DNA from: Flavobacteriales bacterium | GTDB taxonomy: Bacteria > Bacteroidota > Bacteroidia > Flavobacteriales_F > PHOS-HE28 | Direction: 5' to 3' | DNA length: 64,000 bases | Assembly (NCBI GenBank): GCA_016713865.1 | Contig: JADJOG010000005.1 | Span: forward strand, 62,001 to 126,000 | Shown here: in pieces, positions 23,691-31,874 of the stretch | Layout of the letters: each line of letters begins with the position of its first letter | Position numbering within the stretch: the stretch's first letter is position 1 | Program-made: the position numbers and the translations under genes | Notes under the pieces: model-generated | Databases searched by the model: none | Told to the model about the DNA's origin: nothing | What the model saw: only the letters and a program-made list of their open reading frames with translations

Positions 23691-24166
23691 GCGTGACCCT
23701 TTATTCCGACGGCGCGGCCAGCGGCAATCCCGGACCCGGCGGCTATGGTGCGGTGCTCGAGAGCGGCCAGCACCGCAAAGAGCTCTGGGGCGGCTACCGC
23801 ATGACCACCAATAACCGCATGGAGCTTCTTGCGGTGATCGTGGGCCTGGAGGCGCTGAAGAACCTCAACACCGAAGTGGTGGTGGTGAGCGACAGCAAGT
23901 ACGTGGTTGATTCGGTGGAGAAGGGCTGGGTTTTCGATTGGGAGAAGAAGGGCTTCGCGAAGAAGAAGAACCCCGACCTCTGGAAACGCTTCCTCCAAGT
24001 GTACCGCAAGCACAAGGTGCGCTTCCATTGGATCCGCGGGCACAACGGCCATCCGCAGAACGAGCTGTGCGATCGCTTGGCTGTTGCTGCGCGTGAGCAG
24101 CCCGCGAACATGCTGGCCGTTGATGAGGCCTACGAGAAGGGTGATCCGGAACTATTCGGGGCCTGA
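23687..24166 (+). CDS. rnhA: Ribonuclease HI
   Basis: 159 residues. VTLYSDGAASGNPGPGGYGA contains the first catalytic aspartate, NNRMELLAVIVGLEAL the glutamate, and VVSDSKYVVDSVEKGW and HWIRGHNGHPQNELCDRLA the other metal ligands. It degrades RNA in RNA-DNA hybrids. The ATG overlaps the intact marC stop by 4 bases (ATGA), which supports the corrected marC reading. A 41-base gap separates it from the biotin carrier gene. Confidence 0.97.
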   Translation: MSVTLYSDGAASGNPGPGGYGAVLESGQHRKELWGGYRMTTNNRMELLAVIVGLEALKNLNTEVVVVSDSKYVVDSVEKGWVFDWEKKGFAKKKNPDLWKRFLQVYRKHKVRFHWIRGHNGHPQNELCDRLAVAAREQPANMLAVDEAYEKGDPELFGA

Positions 24167-24207
24167 TCGGGGGCGCCGCTATCTTCGTCGGCCTTCAATA
24201 GGAGCCC

Positions 24208-24717
24208 ATGGCCAAGCTTTTCGCCAGCATCACCGGAACCAAAGATGAAGTGGTGCTCGAACGTGCCACACCTAATGCACCATGGTCCCTCTCCGCAGGA
24301 GGAGATGCCGATGTTGTGCAGATCGGCCCGGCCCAATTCAGCGTGGTGATTGGCGGGCGCAGCCATCGCGTGCTTGTGCTGAAAGAGGACAGAGAGAACA
24401 AGACTGTTCGTTTGCGCATCGGCGCTCGCACCTGCACCGTGCGCATGGAAGAAGAACAGGACCGCCTGATGCAAACGCTGGGACTGGATAAGGCCACGCG
24501 CAAGGCAGGCGATCTGAAAGCGCCAATGCCAGGCCTTGTGTTGAATGTGCTGGTGAAGCCCGGCGATGCGGTGAAGAAGAACGATTCCGTGCTGGTGCTC
24601 GAAGCAATGAAGATGGAGAACATGATCAAGGCTCCTAGCGATGGCTTGGTGAAGGCCATTCTTGCCGAGAAGGGCAAGCCCGTGGAGAAGGGGCAGGTGC
24701 TCGTGCAGTTCGAATGA
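24208..24717 (+). CDS. Stand-alone biotin carboxyl carrier-like protein
   Basis: 169 residues. The C-terminal 75 residues are a biotinyl domain: KAPMPGLVLNVLVKPGDAVK then VLVLEAMKMENMIKAPSDGL, with the lysine of EAMKM as the biotin site. The N-terminal half (FSVVIGGRSHRVLVLKEDRE) resembles the domain preceding the biotin site in pyruvate, propionyl-CoA or methylcrotonyl-CoA carboxylases, as found in separately encoded biotin carrier subunits of Bacteroidota. The partner carboxyltransferase is not in the window, so the acyl-CoA substrate is open. It is distinct from the accB gene at 13154. Confidence 0.85.
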   Translation: MAKLFASITGTKDEVVLERATPNAPWSLSAGGDADVVQIGPAQFSVVIGGRSHRVLVLKEDRENKTVRLRIGARTCTVRMEEEQDRLMQTLGLDKATRKAGDLKAPMPGLVLNVLVKPGDAVKKNDSVLVLEAMKMENMIKAPSDGLVKAILAEKGKPVEKGQVLVQFE

Positions 24718-24754
24718 TCGTCGAACCCGGCGCGCTCGCGGATACCTTGGCGGC

Positions 24755-25480
24755 ATGGACCGCAAGCAATTCATCACACGCTCTCTACAGGCCATGGCCG
24801 GTGCCGCGATCAGCGGACCAGCAATCATACAAGCCGCAGCATGCACACCGGCGCGCGGCACAATGAAGCCAATGGCCGAACCCTTCTCCTTCGCACAGAC
24901 TCCCCTGCCGTACCCATATGCTGCGCTCGTGCCGCATATCGATGCGCTCACCATGGAGATCCACTACTCCAAGCACCATGCGGCTTATGTGAAGAATGTG
25001 AATGAGGCCTTGGTGGCCGAGGGCATCGGCGCGACCGATGAGGCCAGCTTCTTCAGCGGCGTTTCGAAGTTGAGTGCCAAGGCCCGGAACAATGGTGGTG
25101 GCGCTTGGAACCACAACTTCTTCTGGCAATTGATGGCCCCGGCCCGGGGCGGCGCGCCTTCGGGCATGATCGGCGACGCGATCAGCGGTGCATTCGGTTC
25201 ATTCGAGAAGTTTAAGGAGCTTTTCACTGACGCCGCCATGAAGCGCTTCGGCAGTGGCTGGGCCTGGCTGGTTCTGAACGACGGCAAGTTGCATATCGGC
25301 AGCACGCCCAACCAGGACAACCCGTTGATGGATGTGAGCGAATTGCGAGGAAAGCCGCTATTGGCAATCGATGTCTGGGAGCACGCCTACTACCTCAACT
25401 ACCAGAACAAGCGCAACGAATACGTGGCTGCTTGGTGGAACCTGGTGAACTGGGATGCCGTGGCCTCGCGCTTAGGCTGA
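24755..25480 (+). CDS. Fe/Mn superoxide dismutase with export signal
   Basis: 241 residues from ATG 24755. The core domain begins PLPYPYAALVPHIDALTMEI, with metal ligands in IHYSKHHAAYV, AWNHNFFWQL and DVWEHAYYLNYQNKRNEYV (Asp and His), so the active site looks complete. Unusually, the first 35 residues form an export signal, MDRKQFITRSLQAMAGAAIS, with an RK-type degenerate Tat motif, and end in AAACTP, a possible lipobox. The enzyme should therefore act in the periplasm or on the outer surface, dismutating superoxide there. Whether iron or manganese is used cannot be told. It converges with the kinase gene with no spacer. Confidence 0.93.
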   Translation: MDRKQFITRSLQAMAGAAISGPAIIQAAACTPARGTMKPMAEPFSFAQTPLPYPYAALVPHIDALTMEIHYSKHHAAYVKNVNEALVAEGIGATDEASFFSGVSKLSAKARNNGGGAWNHNFFWQLMAPARGGAPSGMIGDAISGAFGSFEKFKELFTDAAMKRFGSGWAWLVLNDGKLHIGSTPNQDNPLMDVSELRGKPLLAIDVWEHAYYLNYQNKRNEYVAAWWNLVNWDAVASRLG

Positions 25481-26425
25481 TCACGCCTTGACCAGCTCGA
25501 TGTCGAAGTCCACCAGTTCGATGAACTGCTGGATGCGCGCATCGATGTCTTCCCGTGACACCTCGAGCAAGCGCTCGATGCCGAACTTCTCGCACGTGAA
25601 GCTGGCCAGCGCACTGCCCACGATGATCGCGCGCTTCATGTTCTCGAAGCTGTGATCCTTGGTGCGCGCGAGGTAGCCGATGAAGCCACCCGCGAACGTA
25701 TCACCAGCACCGGTTGGGTCCACCACCTCTTCAAGTGGCAGCGCTGGCGCGAAGAAGATGCGGTCATTGTTGAAGAGCAGCGCGCCATGCTCGCCCTTCT
25801 TCACCACCAAGTACTTCGGCCCCATGGCCAGGATCTTCGCCGCCGCCTTCACCAAGCTATGCTCACCGCTCAACTGCCGCGCCTCAGCATCGTTGATGGT
25901 GAGCACGTCCACGCGCGCGATCACCTCCTTGAGCTTCGGCATGGCGCTATCCATCCAGAAGTTCATCGTGTCCATCACGACCAGGGCGGGCCGGTCGTTC
26001 ATTTGATCGAGCACTTTCTCCTGCACCCCGGGATCCAGATTGCCCAGCATCACGTAGGGCGCTTGCCGGTATTCCTCTGGAAGGTTCGGGTCCAGATCGA
26101 GCAGCACGTTTAATCGCGTCTCCAGCGTGTCGCGCGTGTTCATGTCGTAGTGATAGCGGCCGGCCCAGAAGAAGCTCTCCTTGCCCTTGAGCACCTCCAA
26201 TCCGGCAAGGTCCACGCCCCGCTCACGCATCTCCTTCATCACCTCCTGAGGGAAGTCGTCGCCAACAACGCTCACCAAGCCCATCTTATCCAGAAAGACC
26301 GACGCGGCCAGGCTTATGTAAGTAGCCGCGCCACCAACGGTTTTCTCGGCCACGCCGAAGGGTGTTTCGATGCGGTCGAACGCGACGGTGCCTACTGTGA
26401 TGAGCTGCATGTTCAAGTGTTTCAA
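25481..26425 (-). CDS. PfkB-family carbohydrate/nucleoside kinase
   Basis: 314 residues (ATG 26425; ATG 26410, MQLITVGTVAFDRIETPFGV, is an alternative start). The N-terminal KTVGGAATYISLAASVF region and the C-terminal signature VVDPTGAGDTFAGGFIGYL, with the catalytic aspartate in GAGD, define the ribokinase/PfkB family. The segment VLTINDAEARQLSGE fits the substrate-kinase core. Close relatives in Bacteroidota are annotated simply as sugar kinases; the sugar or nucleoside is unknown. The gene follows tRNA-Asn and a palindromic terminator on the same strand. Confidence 0.9.
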   Translation of the reverse strand: MKHLNMQLITVGTVAFDRIETPFGVAEKTVGGAATYISLAASVFLDKMGLVSVVGDDFPQEVMKEMRERGVDLAGLEVLKGKESFFWAGRYHYDMNTRDTLETRLNVLLDLDPNLPEEYRQAPYVMLGNLDPGVQEKVLDQMNDRPALVVMDTMNFWMDSAMPKLKEVIARVDVLTINDAEARQLSGEHSLVKAAAKILAMGPKYLVVKKGEHGALLFNNDRIFFAPALPLEEVVDPTGAGDTFAGGFIGYLARTKDHSFENMKRAIIVGSALASFTCEKFGIERLLEVSREDIDARIQQFIELVDFDIELVKA

Positions 26426-26429
26426 ATGA

Positions 26430-26455
26430 AAGAAGGCCGCTTAAGCGGCCTTCTT
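26430..26455 (-). terminator. Palindromic terminator between tRNA-Asn and the kinase gene
   Basis: AAGAAGGCCGC-TTAA-GCGGCCTTCTT is a perfect 26-base palindrome directly downstream of the tRNA on its strand, ending in TTCTTTC. It would form an 11-13 base-pair hairpin and fits an intrinsic terminator, possibly acting in both directions. Confidence 0.75.
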
Positions 26456-26457
26456 CG

Positions 26458-26531
26458 CTCCCCGGGCTGGACTTGAACCAGCGACCCCATGATTAACAGT
26501 CATGTGCTCTAACCAGCTGAGCTACCAGGGA
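26458..26531 (-). tRNA. tRNA-Asn (GTT anticodon)
   Basis: Read on the reverse strand, TCCCTGG opens the acceptor stem, paired with CCGGGGA (one G-T wobble); the D-arm is AGCTCAGCTGGTTAGAGC, the anticodon arm ATGACTGTTAATCAT with anticodon GTT, and the T-arm CTGGTTCAAGTCCAG. All four stems pair as expected. The 3' CCA is not encoded. The discriminator is G at 26458. Confidence 0.96.
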
Positions 26532-26685
26532 AGGTTCCCCTTTTGAGGGGGCGCAAAAGTAGAAAGCACAAGCACCCGCGCAAGCATCCTGCACAACTCA
26601 TATTAGCCATCGACACGGACCGACGACACGTGATGTTGAAGGCGGATATTTACAAATCCCCAACTTCAGGCACCTCCGGAAACGG

Positions 26686-26714
26686 AACAGGGCGACCGAA
26701 TCGGCCGCCCTGTT
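26686..26714 (-). terminator. Hairpin downstream of ssb
   Basis: AACAGGGCG (26686-26694) pairs with CGCCCTGTT (26706-26714) around a short GC-rich loop, 36 bases beyond the ssb stop codon on the coding strand, and is followed there by CCGTTTCC. It is a plausible terminator in the otherwise empty 219-base gap between ssb and tRNA-Asn. Confidence 0.55.
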
Positions 26715-26750
26715 GCTGTTGGGCTACAAATTCAGCCCCTTGCTGCGCGC

Positions 26751-27107
26751 TCAGGCCGCAGCCGCTTCCTCCCGCTTGCTTGGCAGGAGCTGGAAATTGC
26801 TCATGACCACTTCGGTGATGTACCGCTTGCTCCCGTCCTTAGCCTCGTAACTGCGATGCACCAAGCGCCCCTCGAGCATCACGGGAGTGCCTTTACGGAG
26901 CAGTCGTTCGGCCATTTCGGCGGTTTGGCCCCAGGCCACAACCGTGTGCCACTGGGTGTCGGTTACGCGCTCGCCGCTGGCGTTCTTGTAGCTGTCGTGG
27001 GTGGCAACCGATAGGCGGGCAACCTTGCGGCCTTTAGCGATCTCTCGCACTTCAGGGTCGAAGCCGAGGTTCCCTACGAGGTGGACTTTGTTCTTCAGCG
27101 TGTTCAT
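26751..27107 (-). CDS. ssb: Single-stranded DNA-binding protein
   Basis: 118 residues from ATG 27107 (MNTLKNKVHLVGNLGFDPEV). The OB-fold sequence runs through KVARLSVATHDSYKNASG, WHTVVAWGQTAEMAERLLRK and GTPVMLEGRLVHRSYEAKDG. The C-terminus is short (NFQLLPSKREEAAAA) and lacks the acidic DDDxPF tip that recruits partner proteins in typical SSBs, so it may be an accessory form. A second paralogue lies at 30461. The 249 bases upstream to the sigma-factor gene contain no gene but two divergent promoters must lie there. Confidence 0.95.
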   Translation of the reverse strand: MNTLKNKVHLVGNLGFDPEVREIAKGRKVARLSVATHDSYKNASGERVTDTQWHTVVAWGQTAEMAERLLRKGTPVMLEGRLVHRSYEAKDGSKRYITEVVMSNFQLLPSKREEAAAA

Positions 27108-27109
27108 GG

Positions 27110-27133
27110 TACTGGGTGTTTGGGTGTTTGTGA
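27110..27133 (-). repeat. Heptad C-rich tract upstream of ssb start
   Basis: In the sense of ssb, AACACCCAAACACCCAGTACC runs into the ATG: two AACACCC units exactly 7 bases apart. It resembles, in position and base use but not exact sequence, the CAACC tracts before other genes in this window. Confidence 0.4.
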
Positions 27134-27356
27134 CTTTCGGTTTCCGCCGACCGGTGCTGTTGCCGACCGACGCCGCAAACATTTTCCCAAGGCCCATCCC
27201 GGATTCGTTTGATACCCATGTATTGGCGTATGCAGCCGTTTGTTTGCTGCTTGCTGTCGGTTCGGCCTTGGTGTGTCCGGCTTACTTTCACCTGCCGAAC
27301 CATGCCAAGCCGCGCTGCGCGCAGGCCCGTTGTCTTGGACCTAGAAAGGCCCTTGG

Positions 27357-27920
27357 TTGCGTGAACTGACTGATCGCGAGCTGGTGCAAGGCTGCTTGAA
27401 GGGCGAATCACGCGCTCAAGAGATGCTCTATGCCCGGTATGCACGCCGCATGTATGCGGTATGCCTGCGCTATGCCCGTCACGAACTCGAGGCCCAAGAC
27501 CTGATGCAGGAAGGGTTCATCCGTGTTTTCAGCAAGCTTGGGGACTTCCGGCTTGAGGGCTCCCTCGAGGGCTGGGTGCGCCGGATCATGGTGCATACGG
27601 CAATCAACCATTATCGGAAGAAGAGCTTCCAGATGGAGCGGTTCGGATTCGATCAATTACCAGAGGAACCTGTCGAGGCAGCTGCATTGGATGTGCTGAG
27701 CGCAGAAGAAATCACAGGAATGGTTGCCGCCTTGCCCGACGGTTATCGCATGGTTTTCAACCTGTTCGCCATTGAGGGATTCGACCATGCGGAGATCGCA
27801 ACGCTAATCGGGTGCGGCGAAAGCACCTCCAGGAGCCAGTTGGCCAAGGCGCGGCGCATGCTGCAGGCCATGATTCACAAGAAAACAACACCGGTACATG
27901 CGGGAGACGCATCACATTGA
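27357..27920 (+). CDS. ECF-type RNA polymerase sigma factor
   Basis: 187 residues starting at TTG 27357, the only usable start before an in-frame TAG at 27342; AGAAAGG at 27343-27349 is a plausible ribosome-binding site. Region 2 includes LYARYARRMYAVCLRYARHE, DLMQEGFIRVFSKLGDF and the segment LEGWVRRIMVHTAINHYRKK; region 4 includes GYRMVFNLFAIEGFDHAEIA and TLIGCGESTSRSQLAKARRM. The class is a sigma-70 ECF factor. Its stop overlaps the next gene by 23 bases, and that gene encodes an anti-sigma-like N-terminus, so the two form a regulatory pair. Confidence 0.95.
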   Translation: MRELTDRELVQGCLKGESRAQEMLYARYARRMYAVCLRYARHELEAQDLMQEGFIRVFSKLGDFRLEGSLEGWVRRIMVHTAINHYRKKSFQMERFGFDQLPEEPVEAAALDVLSAEEITGMVAALPDGYRMVFNLFAIEGFDHAEIATLIGCGESTSRSQLAKARRMLQAMIHKKTTPVHAGDASH

Positions 27921-29251
27921 TGAGTTTTTCAGGCGAGCGCTCACGAGCGCTGCCGCTGAGCCGCCGCGCGAGCTCGGCGCCAGCATTCTTGCAGCTCATC
28001 GGAAACGCCGCAGAGCCCTGCTTTGGCGGCGGCGCTCGCTCGTTGCGCTTCTTGCGCTTCTGATAGGGCTTCCCATCGCTACTTGGTCGCACAGGGAAAC
28101 CGGAAACGCGATTGGCGACTCCGGCAGACGTTCCACCAATGAGCGGGCAGGGGGCGGAACAAGCCACCATGGGTCAGACGGAACACCGATGGTAACGCGG
28201 AGTGTAGATGCCGGTCAACCGTCGGATGCGCCAACTGGACAAGTTACTACTGAAGCCCTCAATCAAACGCCCGCCCCAGCAACACCTCCAGCATGCACGA
28301 TGAATGGGCTTTCCGCGATTGGCAGCACTTCAGAAACCGAAGCTCTTGGTTTCGGAGATCAATCAACATTGGGATCTACGCGCGAGACTTCGCCCACAAG
28401 CACTATCGACCGCTCCGATGTCGATTCTGGAATGGAACGAGCGGTCCCGCTCGCGCTTATAGCCAGGCGCTCTTTCACACCAACTGCGCCACAGGTTGGG
28501 GTGGGTGGTCTCCGGACAGAGGACTACCACAAGCCTCGTGGTCAATGGTGGGTGGGCCCATCCCTATCCGTGCAGTGGCGTGAACAGAATTGGAAAGGGG
28601 GGCCAAACGAGCTCGTGCATGCACTGGAGGGCAATGGAAAACCTATTGCGGCCGCAGGAATGGGAATAGCGGCAGGGCGCCGCTGGCCGAGTGGCCTCGG
28701 CCTTTGGGGTGGTATTGAATTCGAGCGCTCGCAGCAGGCATTCCGGCACACTCAGCGATATGAGCGCGCTCAGGAGCAAGTGGTGGTCAATCAATTGGTA
28801 ACCCTCAATGCGAGTATCGTCTTCGTTGATGCTGATACGATTATCACCATGACCCAACAGGAGCGTGTCTCCGAAGGGGCGGATCACAGGGTCCACTTGC
28901 GACTGCCCGTCGAGTTTGCCTGGCAGCAACGAATTGGACGATTCGTTCTTGGACCGCGCGCGGGCGCGGTGCTCGAGTACACGCAAGTACGCGCGACATC
29001 GAGCCTTGCGATTGACCCGGCCGATGGCCTGGTGAGGGCAACGAACCTGTCACCAGAGCAGTTGAACCAGCGCTATCCCCTGAACATGTCGGCACTAGTG
29101 GGGTTGATCGGGCTTCTGCCTTAGTGAGCGCCTTACGCTCTCCGGCACGCCTTTCTACTGCGCCCCTTTGTCCATCTTCAACCCAAGCATCGATGCATAT
29201 GCCGCGCCCCAGCGTTTCGGGCTTCGCGTGCAACTGCTGCACCGCCTTTAG
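27898..29251 (+). CDS. Membrane-anchored anti-sigma-like protein with C-terminal beta-barrel-like domain (frameshifted)
   Basis: About 450 residues when corrected. Residues 1-45 form a small cytoplasmic domain (MRETHHIDEFFRRALTSAAA) followed by a basic stretch and one transmembrane helix (LVALLALLIGLPIATW), as in anti-sigma factors. Residues 70-200 are a Ser/Thr/Pro-rich linker. From about 205 (GQWWVGPSLSVQWREQNWKG) the sequence alternates like an outer-membrane beta-barrel: MGIAAGRRWPSGLGLWGGIE, RFVLGPRAGAVLEYTQV. The current frame stops at 29124, but removing one G from the run 29110-29112 continues it as LIGFCLSERLTLSGTPFYCA to a TAG at 29249-29251. It overlaps the sigma-factor gene by 23 bases. 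Confidence 0.75.
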
Positions 29252-29255
29252 TCAC

Positions 29256-30464
29256 ATGCTCCACCTTAAACCTACCTCTTTGCGCATACTCTGCGCTATC
29301 CTGCTCTCATTAGCCGGCCGGGCATCATCTGCCCAATATCTCGTTGCCGGGAATACCCAACGTGGAAGCGGCATCCTGCAATCGTGCGACCCAAGCATGC
29401 AGGTTGACTTCGTGGTTGACCGCCTCGACAACTATGCATGCCATTTCACGCCACAGATCACCTCGGGTTCCACGGAAGTGAGCAGTACGGTCTGGCATTA
29501 TTTCTCGGGCGTGGAATGGGTCTCGGCCTATGGCTCGCCCACCATACCCTACCTAGGAACGGAGCCCTATCCCATGTGCTTGGCGGTTGATGCGTTCGAC
29601 CAGATCGCATCGCAACCCTGCAGCACTGTCGTGTGCAAAGTGGTTGCTCCCGTGCCTCATGCCCTATGCGCACAATTGGAGGCCAACTTCTCCATTGGCG
29701 CGATTCAAGGCAACCTGATAACCTTCGTCGATGAAAGTCAATTCGAGGGCGGGCAAATCGCAAGTGCGTTCTGGAGCTTCGGCGATGGTTCCTCTATCGC
29801 ATCGACACCAAGCCCTGCGCACGAGTTCTTCGGGAGCGGGCCCTTCCAAGTATGCTTGACGGTGGTCGGTGCCCCACCCACGAATTGCACGGCCACGATT
29901 TGTCAATGGCTATACATGGGGCCGGGCGGTATGAACTGCTCCGACCTGGTGAGCCAGGGCTTTGCGATCCTGCAGCACAATGAATGGGTAGGGGCGCTTG
30001 ACACCTCGCTCACTTCTGGAATGAACCATCGTGTTGATTGGGACTTCGGCGATGGCGCGCACGCTACCGGGATTATTGCAGCGCACGCCTATAGTCCCTT
30101 TCAGCCGTACGATTTGTGCGGTACGCTGAAGGCCTGGGGACCACTGCTTCCGGACACTTGCGTAAGTACGATATGCCGCCAAGTATTCCCTTCGGTGGCC
30201 ATACAGGTGAACGAGGCGATGTACTCTACGGACGCGTGGGTTTGGCCCTGGCCATTCGACGACCGCCTATCCGTTCGAGCGATGCCCACGGGCGGGGTTC
30301 TGGTTCTTTTCGATGGACTCGGAAAAGAGGTGCTCCGCGCGTCGCTTGAGGCCGGCAGCTCCACGCAAAGCGTGCAGGCATCCTTCCTGCCGCCGGGGTT
30401 ATATACGGCCGTGCTCTCTGATGGGCGACACCGGCAATATCTGCGAGTGGTGCGCAACCCTTAG
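29256..30464 (+). CDS. Secreted PKD-domain protein with T9SS-type C-terminus
   Basis: 402 residues from ATG 29256, four bases after the corrected stop of the anti-sigma/barrel gene. A signal peptide (LRILCAILLSLAGRASSAQ) leads into a Cys-rich ectodomain. Two PKD-like modules are visible: SAFWSFGDGSSIASTPSPAH and RVDWDFGDGAHATGIIAAHA. The C-terminal 80 residues (LSVRAMPTGGVLVLFDGLGK to LRVVRNP) have the pattern of a Por-type sorting domain, which would direct export through the type IX system and surface attachment. Its closeness to the sigma/anti-sigma pair suggests it may belong to the same operon. Confidence 0.8.
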   Translation: MLHLKPTSLRILCAILLSLAGRASSAQYLVAGNTQRGSGILQSCDPSMQVDFVVDRLDNYACHFTPQITSGSTEVSSTVWHYFSGVEWVSAYGSPTIPYLGTEPYPMCLAVDAFDQIASQPCSTVVCKVVAPVPHALCAQLEANFSIGAIQGNLITFVDESQFEGGQIASAFWSFGDGSSIASTPSPAHEFFGSGPFQVCLTVVGAPPTNCTATICQWLYMGPGGMNCSDLVSQGFAILQHNEWVGALDTSLTSGMNHRVDWDFGDGAHATGIIAAHAYSPFQPYDLCGTLKAWGPLLPDTCVSTICRQVFPSVAIQVNEAMYSTDAWVWPWPFDDRLSVRAMPTGGVLVLFDGLGKEVLRASLEAGSSTQSVQASFLPPGLYTAVLSDGRHRQYLRVVRNP

Positions 30465-30823
30465 GTCATTTCAGCAGGAACCGTCTCCTGCTTAGGCGCA
30501 AGAAGCTGGTAGTCCGAGAGGATGACTTCTGTGCTCGTACGCTTGCCCCCCTCTTTGGCCTCGTAGGTCTTATGCACCAAGCGGCCTTCGATTACGATGC
30601 CTGCGCCCTTTCGCAGTTGTGCGGCCAATCGCTCGGCCTGTTTCCCCCATGCCACCACAGGATGCCACTGAGTGTCGTCCTTCCATTCCCCGTCGGCGCC
30701 CTTGAACCGCTCATTGGTAGCAATGCTCATACGCAGCATGGGGGTTCCTGCACCAACCGATTTCAGTTCGGGGTCCTTGCCCAATCGACCAACCAATTGC
30801 ACCTTATTCTTCATCGTCGTCAT
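30461..30823 (-). CDS. ssb: Single-stranded DNA-binding protein (second paralogue)
   Basis: 120 residues from ATG 30823 (MTTMKNKVQLVGRLGKDPEL). The OB-fold matches the ssb at 26751: MLRMSIATNERFKGADGEWK, WHPVVAWGKQAERLAAQLRK and IVIEGRLVHKTYEAKEGG. It ends in QLLAPKQETVPAEMT with no acidic tip. It overlaps the T9SS gene by 4 bases, convergently. Two near-identical-length SSBs about 3.5 kb apart point to an ancient or local duplication; neither is shown here to be the replicative form. Confidence 0.93.
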   Translation of the reverse strand: MTTMKNKVQLVGRLGKDPELKSVGAGTPMLRMSIATNERFKGADGEWKDDTQWHPVVAWGKQAERLAAQLRKGAGIVIEGRLVHKTYEAKEGGKRTSTEVILSDYQLLAPKQETVPAEMT

Positions 30824-31024
30824 GGCTTTTGCTATTTGAGGAGTGAGCTGAATTGCCCAATCCGGAGGCAAAGACCGCCCCTCTCCCGAGGCCGATTCGG
30901 TTGATAGGCATTTACAGGCGTTCATCTGCGTTTGCTGTACGCCTTATGAAACTCCACCTCAACGAAGAGGGACGCTCCCATCGGCTACATTCGCCGCGCA
31001 AGGACCCCCTATACCAAATAGCCG

Positions 31025-31867
31025 ATGAGCGGAAAGTCGAATAAAATCCTAGTGCCCACAGACTTCACCAAGGTGGCAGACAATGCCATCGGGCACGCAA
31101 TGCGCTTGGCGAAGCACACCGGCGCAGAGGTGTATTTGCTGCATGTGGTGGCCAAACAGGATGAGGTTGAGGAGACTCGTCGCAAGCTGGAAATGGAACA
31201 GCAACGGGCGCAGGCGATGGAGGCTGGTGTGGTGGTGCACAAGCTGGTGCGCGTGGGCTCCATTTATGACGACATCGGCGATGCTGCTGCCGAAATCGCT
31301 GCGGACCTGATCGTGATGGGCACGCATGGCATGCGCGGCATGCAGTTCATCACCGGCAGCCGAGCACTGCGCGTGATCACCAGCAGCAGCGTACCCTTCA
31401 TCGTAGTGCAGGAGCGTCCGATCAAAGAGGGCGGCTACGACAGCATCGTGGTGCCCCTTGATTTGCATAAGGAGACTCGACAGAAGCTCACGATCGTGGC
31501 CGACATGGCGCGCACCTTCAATAGCCGGGTGCATTTGATCGTGCCGCGCGAAGAGGATGAATTCCTGCACAAGCAACTTCAGAACCACATCAAATTCGCC
31601 AACCAGTACCTCGACGAGAGGGGCATCGGACATGATGCGGTAATCGCCGATGAAGACAGCGGTGATTTCGTGAAAGCCGTGGTGAAACACTCGGTGGCTG
31701 TTGATGCCGACCTGATCGCGATCATGAATCTGGCTCAGGGCAACATCTTCGGCGTGCTTGGCGTGCCTTACGAGCAAGAGATCCTCACCAATGAAGCGCA
31801 GATCCCGGTTATCTGCATGAACCCGCGCGAGACGAATACGGGCGGGGGGGGCTGGAGCTTCCAGTAG
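31025..31867 (+). CDS. Tandem universal stress protein (UspA-type)
   Basis: 280 residues comprising two UspA domains of about 140 residues. Domain one begins KILVPTDFTKVADNAIGHAM, with the nucleotide-binding loop LIVMGTHGMRGMQFITGSRA (GxxG-9x-GS/T type). Domain two begins YDSIVVPLDLHKETRQKLTI and has LIAIMNLAQGNIFGVLGVPY, a less conserved loop, so ATP binding there is doubtful. Such proteins respond to starvation or oxidative stress. The gene is convergent with the SpoIIE phosphatase, 7 bases apart. Confidence 0.93.
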   Translation: MSGKSNKILVPTDFTKVADNAIGHAMRLAKHTGAEVYLLHVVAKQDEVEETRRKLEMEQQRAQAMEAGVVVHKLVRVGSIYDDIGDAAAEIAADLIVMGTHGMRGMQFITGSRALRVITSSSVPFIVVQERPIKEGGYDSIVVPLDLHKETRQKLTIVADMARTFNSRVHLIVPREEDEFLHKQLQNHIKFANQYLDERGIGHDAVIADEDSGDFVKAVVKHSVAVDADLIAIMNLAQGNIFGVLGVPYEQEILTNEAQIPVICMNPRETNTGGGGWSFQ

Positions 31868-31874
31868 GACCGCC

